Shown here: positions 60,156-64,000 of the stretch, in pieces
Layout: each line of letters opens with the position of its first letter
Numbering within the stretch: the stretch's first letter is position 1
Position numbers and translations under genes: made by a program
Notes under the pieces: model-generated
What the model was told of the DNA's origin: nothing
Database searches by the model: none
Seen by the model: only the letters and a program-made list of their open reading frames with translations
Origin: an uncultured Prevotellaceae bacterium
GTDB taxonomy: Bacteria > Bacteroidota > Bacteroidia > Bacteroidales > Bacteroidaceae
DNA length: 64,000 nucleotides
Assembly: GCA_946185485.1 (NCBI GenBank)
Contig: CAMHJQ010000001.1
Span: 124,001 to 188,000, forward strand
Reading direction: 5' to 3'

Positions 60156-60386
60156 TTCTTTTAAAAATTTACTACTAAAAAACAGTTTTACTTAAAATAT
60201 TAATGTACGCACATGGACTCACCCCCGAGGTCTAACTCCCGGTTGTTAGTCTAACGTACGCTCCTTTCCGGAACCATTGTTCCTTCAGGATTTCGGGCTG
60301 TCGATTCACGAACCGCTGCGTCCGGCCAAAGGCGCCGCTATTCACACTCCAGTCCAGCGGGGATTCTAAGCCTCTCCCCAAATCGG
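60156..60386 (-). promoter_or_regulatory. structured leader of the rplM-rpsI mRNA
   Basis: About 230 nt between the promoter and rplM. On the minus strand GTCC-GGGGA pairs with TCCCC-GGAC around a loop, GGAACAATGGTTCC is a perfect hairpin, GTTAGACTAAC another, and GTACG/CGTAC can close the 3' half. A ribosomal-protein autoregulatory leader is likely; the ligand (L13 or S9) is inferred. The remaining 60399-60512 shows nothing I can name. Confidence 0.55.
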
Positions 60387-60390
60387 ACTG

Positions 60391-60398
60391 CAAAGGTA
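60391..60398 (-). promoter_or_regulatory. -7 promoter box for rplM-rpsI
   Basis: TACCTTTG followed by C on the minus strand. Confidence 0.6.
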
Positions 60399-60512
60399 CG
60401 GCTTTTCTTGCTAATTACGCACGCAAAGAAAAGCCGTACCCCTAACATTTATATTTTTTTAACTAACCGTATGTATTACGGCTGGTTCCAACATCCGTTC
60501 ATCGGCGTCCTT

Positions 60513-60665
60513 CTACAACAGGTCGTCCAAGTCATCGATGCCTTCCTCGGTGTTGTCGCTATCATTTTTAGGCAACGACCGGTAATTGTCAGATGCTGAC
60601 TGCAGCATCTTTATCTCTATCTTCACCGTCTCCATTCTCGGTGCTTCATATCTATTCTTTTTCAT
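60513..60665 (-). CDS. small 50-residue protein, Bacteroidales MKKxxYExPxxE type
   Basis: The frame reads MKKNRYEAPRMETVKIEIKM, LQSASDNYRS, and an acidic end DDLDDLL. Short proteins that begin MKK-YE-P-ME-V-IE and turn Ser/Asp/Gly-rich are common in Prevotella and relatives; their function is unknown, and some may be secreted-peptide precursors. It starts 14 bp after the stop of the secreted protein at 60680-62380, on the same strand, so it is probably in one transcript. No hydrophobic segment. Confidence 0.65.
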   Translation of the reverse strand: MKKNRYEAPRMETVKIEIKMLQSASDNYRSLPKNDSDNTEEGIDDLDDLL

Positions 60666-60679
60666 AGTATTCTCCTTTC

Positions 60680-62380
60680 TTACTTAATGACTATCTTCTT
60701 TCCATTCACGATATACAGGCCCTTGCCAGGCTGAGCCACACGCCTGCCTTGCAAGTCGTAAACCACATCAGTTCGTATTTCTACTTTATCATGATGTACG
60801 GCATCGCGCATCCCCGTTGCCTCATCATCAAAGGCAAACTCCAGATAGTCACGGGCTGCGCTGGCACCACCATTCAGATACACCCTACCTGCCGGCAGCG
60901 ACTCAGCGCCAACCCATCGGTAGAAGCCAACCACATCTTTCTTTTTGCCCAGCACATACGTATTGTTATCTTTAGTCGCCTTCGATCCGTCAGAAATCAA
61001 CAGTCCCGTATTGGTCACCGTCGCAGGAGCCGTCGTCACAGGAATGTCGTACGTCCCAGCCGTCCCGCTATACAGTACCACGCCCAGTCCCGTATCCACG
61101 ACACCATCGCTAATCTTCGTCAACTTCACATTATTTCCGTCTATCGCCGCCGTATATGCCGACACCCCAGTATTCGTAAAGTTCAGTTTCTCCGTCGTCC
61201 GGTACGTCGCATACTTGTAGTTGCTGATGGTCACGGGATAGCGGTCAGCAAAAGACAAGGATTCGACATTGTCGATACAGGCCTTATATCTCAGTATATT
61301 CATTCGTCCATAAGCTTTAACTCGTTTACCAAGTTCATTCGGGTGACTCTTTAATCCATAGTTCGTTTGCGGGTCCCCTGTCTTGAATTGTATCAAGGCT
61401 ATATCAGAACTGGTCACGTCGTCTCTGTAGTCAGCGATGGCCACACAATCATCATTATCGGCTACAGTTTTAAAAAACATATCTGTAGTGTAATAGCCGA
61501 CGATGTACCCTGACACATATTTATCAGAAAAACTTTTTGTCAAGTAACCAGAATTCATATCACTAACACTATATGGTTTATCTGCCGAACCATCACCTCC
61601 CATTACCAATAAAGTATAAGTTGCTTCACCTGCATCAAAAGATGCTGTAGAAGCAGAAGATGCTGTTATCAACGTACGACCTGGCCCTACTATCATAACT
61701 TCACCAGTAGAAGCATTCACTGTGGCTACTTTCGTATTACTCGACGAGTAAGTGATAGTACCATCAAAGCCTTCAGCAGTTTCCAAGTCGGGAACTGAAT
61801 ATGACTCTCCTTTTAAAAATCGAAAAAAAGCATTGTCAAAGGAAAGGTCTGGACTCGTTCCCTTTTCTTCTACCAACTGATAAACAACCACAGAATGGGG
61901 GCACAGCCATAAAAGATTATCCTCAGTATAGCATTTATATGCACTAAGGCTAGTATCTGTTCCCCCTAAATACCTAGAAGTAGACACGCATTTTATAAGA
62001 GCCGTACCATCATTTTGGAAGGAGAAAGACCAAATAGAAGGACTACTACTTACGAATGACAGTTCAGTGCCTGATGAATTTTTCAAATAATTACTATTAT
62101 TCTTTTTAATCTTGAAGCCACCCGACGCAGATTCCAACTGCCATACATAATCCTCCGAACCCGACAATCCTGTGGTACTAAATTCATTTGTCGTCTGCAA
62201 GGCACTACTTGAAAAAGAATGTTTCATCACACGCCCTGCTTGTTCGAAAACATACTTTTTACCACTTTCCACACTCGTCACGCGCTGGAGGCGGTAGGTT
62301 GTGGCACTCACGCTGCTGGCGATGCCTAAGAACATCACCAGCAGAAAGAAATTGAAAATCCTTCTGTTCATCTTATTCAT
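60680..62380 (-). CDS. secreted protein with Ig-like and DUF6359-like region and sorting-like tail
   Basis: A 566-residue exported protein with signal peptide (FNFFLLVMFLGIASSVSA). Residues ~25-170 are a beta domain (YVWQLESASGGFKIKKNNSN), ~175-255 a Big-type Ig domain (ATVNASTGEVMIVGPGRT), ~265-370 an OB-like region (VSGYIVGYYTTDMFFKTV, GKRVKAYGRMNILRYKAC) and the end VYDLQGRRVAQPGKGLYIV plus NGKKIVIK. GC falls in the first half of the gene. Probably surface-exposed or released; function unknown. Promoter at 62434-62441. Confidence 0.7.
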   Translation of the reverse strand: MNKMNRRIFNFFLLVMFLGIASSVSATTYRLQRVTSVESGKKYVFEQAGRVMKHSFSSSALQTTNEFSTTGLSGSEDYVWQLESASGGFKIKKNNSNYLKNSSGTELSFVSSSPSIWSFSFQNDGTALIKCVSTSRYLGGTDTSLSAYKCYTEDNLLWLCPHSVVVYQLVEEKGTSPDLSFDNAFFRFLKGESYSVPDLETAEGFDGTITYSSSNTKVATVNASTGEVMIVGPGRTLITASSASTASFDAGEATYTLLVMGGDGSADKPYSVSDMNSGYLTKSFSDKYVSGYIVGYYTTDMFFKTVADNDDCVAIADYRDDVTSSDIALIQFKTGDPQTNYGLKSHPNELGKRVKAYGRMNILRYKACIDNVESLSFADRYPVTISNYKYATYRTTEKLNFTNTGVSAYTAAIDGNNVKLTKISDGVVDTGLGVVLYSGTAGTYDIPVTTAPATVTNTGLLISDGSKATKDNNTYVLGKKKDVVGFYRWVGAESLPAGRVYLNGGASAARDYLEFAFDDEATGMRDAVHHDKVEIRTDVVYDLQGRRVAQPGKGLYIVNGKKIVIK

Positions 62381-62433
62381 AATATTAGGTTTTTAGTACA
62401 TCAACGGAAACTCATCATATCGATTTCCACATG

Positions 62434-62441
62434 CAAAAGTA
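62434..62441 (-). promoter_or_regulatory. -7 promoter box for the secreted protein
   Basis: TACTTTTG followed by C on the minus strand, about 55 bp upstream of the ATG. Confidence 0.55.
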
Positions 62442-62515
62442 ACGATTTCTTACGATTATTCCAAATTATACGACAAAAAAACACATCCCCCCCCTCACAG
62501 CTCCCTATTCGGGCT

Positions 62516-62742
62516 GAATATAATCGCTCACGACGCAGGAAAGTATGCCCGCAGCTATGGAAAGTATTGCTCGCAGCTATGGAAAGTATTGCTCGCAGTG
62601 GGGGATTTTATGCTCCATTGTGCAGGCTTTTATGGCTAACTCTTGCTCGAAGTATTGCTCAGACCGCCTCGGCGGAGAATAAAATCGCGCACCGCGAAGC
62701 ATAAAATCCGCAAGCGCGGCGCAGCTATTCGTTAACACGTCG
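62516..62742. repeat. ~22-bp tandem array next to the RAYT gene (REP-like)
   Basis: About ten units of 21-24 bp. Three neighbouring units (62540-62560, 62561-62582, 62583-62604) are nearly identical and read AAAGTAT-GCTCGCAG-TATGG. Later units diverge but keep the period and contain short palindromes (CCGCCTCGGCGG, CCGCAAGCGCGG). The array ends about 110 bp before the transposase start. It shares period and core with 18366-18625. Confidence 0.85.
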
Positions 62743-62801
62743 CAACAAAACGGCTAACACGGGTGTCAAAGACCTGCTTATTCAAAGAATTTGCGAGATA
62801 G

Positions 62802-62833
62802 TTTGCAAATGTCGGGGAGAATCGCTATCTTTG
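62802..62833 (+). promoter_or_regulatory. -33/-7 promoter for the RAYT gene
   Basis: TTTG at 62802-62805 and TATCTTTG at 62826-62833, 20 bp apart; start codon 20 bp downstream. Confidence 0.65.
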
Positions 62834-62852
62834 CAACAAAAGCCGGAAACAG

Positions 62853-64000
62853 ATGACAGAGGAACAAATAGCATCGAAGAAGGAGCATGCTGGGGAAAAG
62901 AAGGCTTCGATGAAACGGCGTGACGACCATCATGACTACACCGAACGGCGGATGTATATGATAACGCTGGAGGTGGAGGGACGGCGGCCTCTGTTTGGAC
63001 GGATAGTGGGCGACGCCTTTGCCCCGAAAGGGGGCAAGGACGAGCCACACATAGAACTGACAGCACTGGGCAAGGCTGTACAGAGCGAGTGGCTAGGCAT
63101 TCACAGCTACTATCCGCAGATAGAGGTAATGGCCGTTCAGATGATGCCAGACCACATGCACGGCATACTTTTCGTAAAAGAACGGCTGCCGGTACATTTA
63201 GGACAGGTGATTTCGGGCTTTAAGGCAGGGTGCCGAAGGGCGGAAAAGATGCTAAGAGCGGAGAATGTTGCGGCAAAGCCGCAACCTACGGAGAAAGCAG
63301 GACAGCAGACTACGGAGAAAGTAGGACAGCAGACTACGGAGAAAGTGGGACAGCAGGCCAGGCTTTCTCGGCAGGTGACGGCTGTGCCGTCGCAAGGAGC
63401 GATGGAAGCAGCTCAGGGTGCAGAAACGACAAAGAGGAGACAGGATTACCGCCCGCTATTTGCAAAGGGCTACAACGACTTGATACTCCGCACCTACGAC
63501 GAGCTGGGCTCGTGGCAGAACTATTTGCGCGACAATCCGCGCCGGCTGATGATGAAACGGGCACGACCAGAGTGGTTGCGCCCATTCTTCGGGCTACGGA
63601 TAGGACAACACTGCTTCAGCGGCATAGGGAACCGGGATCTGCTGGAGACACCGAAGCGGAAAGCGGTCCGTATATCGCGGAGACTGAACGAGGCTGAGAT
63701 AACAGCAGTAGCAACGCAATACTTAAAAGAGGCAGAACAAGGCACAGTACTCGTATCGCCAGCCATCTCGCCTGGCGAGAAGCGAGTGATGAGAGCGGCC
63801 TTCAATGCGGGCTTTCCCACTATTGTCATCATGGAGAACGGTTTTTCGCAAATGTCGAAGCCACATGGCGAGCAGTTCTATGCTTGTGCCGAAGGACGGC
63901 TGCTGATGCTTTCGCCCTGGGAGCACCATAACGAAAAGCAGAAACTTACCAGCGGACAGTGCATGCAAATGAACCTGATGGCACTGGAAATCAGCGAAGG
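62853..64000 (+). CDS. REP-associated tyrosine transposase (RAYT, Y1/IS200-like), 3' end outside the window
   Basis: At least 382 residues, open to the window end. DYTERRMYMITLEVEGRRPL is the N-terminal strand of the Y1 fold. The HUH metal motif is in MMPDHMHGILFV (~100). The catalytic Tyr is probably in SWQNYLRDNPRR (~222). A further ~150 residues follow, longer than simple RAYTs. Between the two catalytic parts lies an inserted segment (63267-63360): a palindrome GTTGCGGC-AAA-GCCGCAAC and three 24-bp repeats encoding TEKxGQQT. The enzyme would nick single-stranded hairpin repeats; the array at 62516-62742 is the obvious substrate candidate. Confidence 0.88.
   Translation, partial: MTEEQIASKKEHAGEKKASMKRRDDHHDYTERRMYMITLEVEGRRPLFGRIVGDAFAPKGGKDEPHIELTALGKAVQSEWLGIHSYYPQIEVMAVQMMPDHMHGILFVKERLPVHLGQVISGFKAGCRRAEKMLRAENVAAKPQPTEKAGQQTTEKVGQQTTEKVGQQARLSRQVTAVPSQGAMEAAQGAETTKRRQDYRPLFAKGYNDLILRTYDELGSWQNYLRDNPRRLMMKRARPEWLRPFFGLRIGQHCFSGIGNRDLLETPKRKAVRISRRLNEAEITAVATQYLKEAEQGTVLVSPAISPGEKRVMRAAFNAGFPTIVIMENGFSQMSKPHGEQFYACAEGRLLMLSPWEHHNEKQKLTSGQCMQMNLMALEISE
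63267..63359 (+). repeat. palindrome plus 3 x 24-bp tandem repeat inside the RAYT gene
   Basis: GTTGCGGC (63267-63274) and GCCGCAAC (63278-63285) form a perfect 8-bp palindrome. Units at 63288-63311, 63312-63335 and 63336-63359 then encode TEKAGQQT, TEKVGQQT and TEKVGQQA. Confidence 0.9.

Noticed and set aside
60408..60599. 63-codon + strand frame near the small peptide gene
   Set aside because: It is antisense to the 50-codon gene with the better family pattern and has no promoter signal.
1..64000. tRNA, rRNA or prophage genes
   Set aside because: No cloverleaf, rRNA core sequence, integrase or phage structural gene was recognised by reading both strands.

Overview
The window looks like a chromosomal segment of a Prevotella-like Bacteroidales bacterium. 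The evidence is the recurrent Bacteroidota promoter signature (TAnnTTTG, sometimes with a TTTG box about 20 bp upstream) in front of most transcription units, together with YfhO, a DUF4252 remnant, reg_prop/AraC sensors, TSCPD, DUF5107, GH95/GH2/CE7/CE8 enzymes, and secreted proteins sharing one C-terminal tail. No rRNA, tRNA, CRISPR array or prophage was seen.

Layout. 1-6.7 kb: end of a fucose permease, YfhO, MTA/SAH nucleosidase, class II aldolase, aquaporin, and a serine hydrolase fused to a degenerate nucleotidase domain. 6.7-17.5 kb: methyltransferase, a TPR/HTH regulator with a secreted protein, a receiver/PEP-synthase-like fusion, and an ECF sigma / membrane anti-sigma-like / cysteine-less thioredoxin-fold operon. 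17.7-28.9 kb: TSCPD protein, a repeat-rich non-coding region with a DUF4252 remnant, SLC13 transporter, glutamate dehydrogenase, RlpA, glycine-zipper lipoprotein, sugar porter and a DUF5107-TPR protein. 29-46 kb: glycan degradation (GH2, CE7 esterase, adhesin-like protein, GH95, pectin methylesterase) and a membrane AraC regulator. 46-57 kb: comM/yifB, greA, a BASS-type transporter and the RDD/SpoIIM/DUF4129/DUF4350/MoxR/DUF58 membrane cluster, then DUF805. 57-60.4 kb: the rplM-rpsI and rpsB-tsf operons. 60.5-64 kb: a small peptide gene, a secreted protein, a tandem array and a REP-associated tyrosine transposase (RAYT) running off the window.

The most interesting signal is in repeats, not in a single gene. 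(1) A RAYT transposase sits directly beside a ~22-bp-period array, and a second array with the same period and a shared core lies 44 kb away without a transposase, next to a 5x11-bp inverted array. (2) Three genes (comM, the BASS transporter, DUF58) have their 3' ends duplicated on the far side of the DNA that follows them, as if modules had been inserted precisely at gene ends. (3) Several families of short palindromic elements lie in frame inside protein genes (sugar porter tail, DUF5107 three times, comM, DUF58 twice, the RAYT itself, and the RlpA signal peptide). Together they suggest a genome where short dispersed repeats and gene-end recombination reshape coding sequence.
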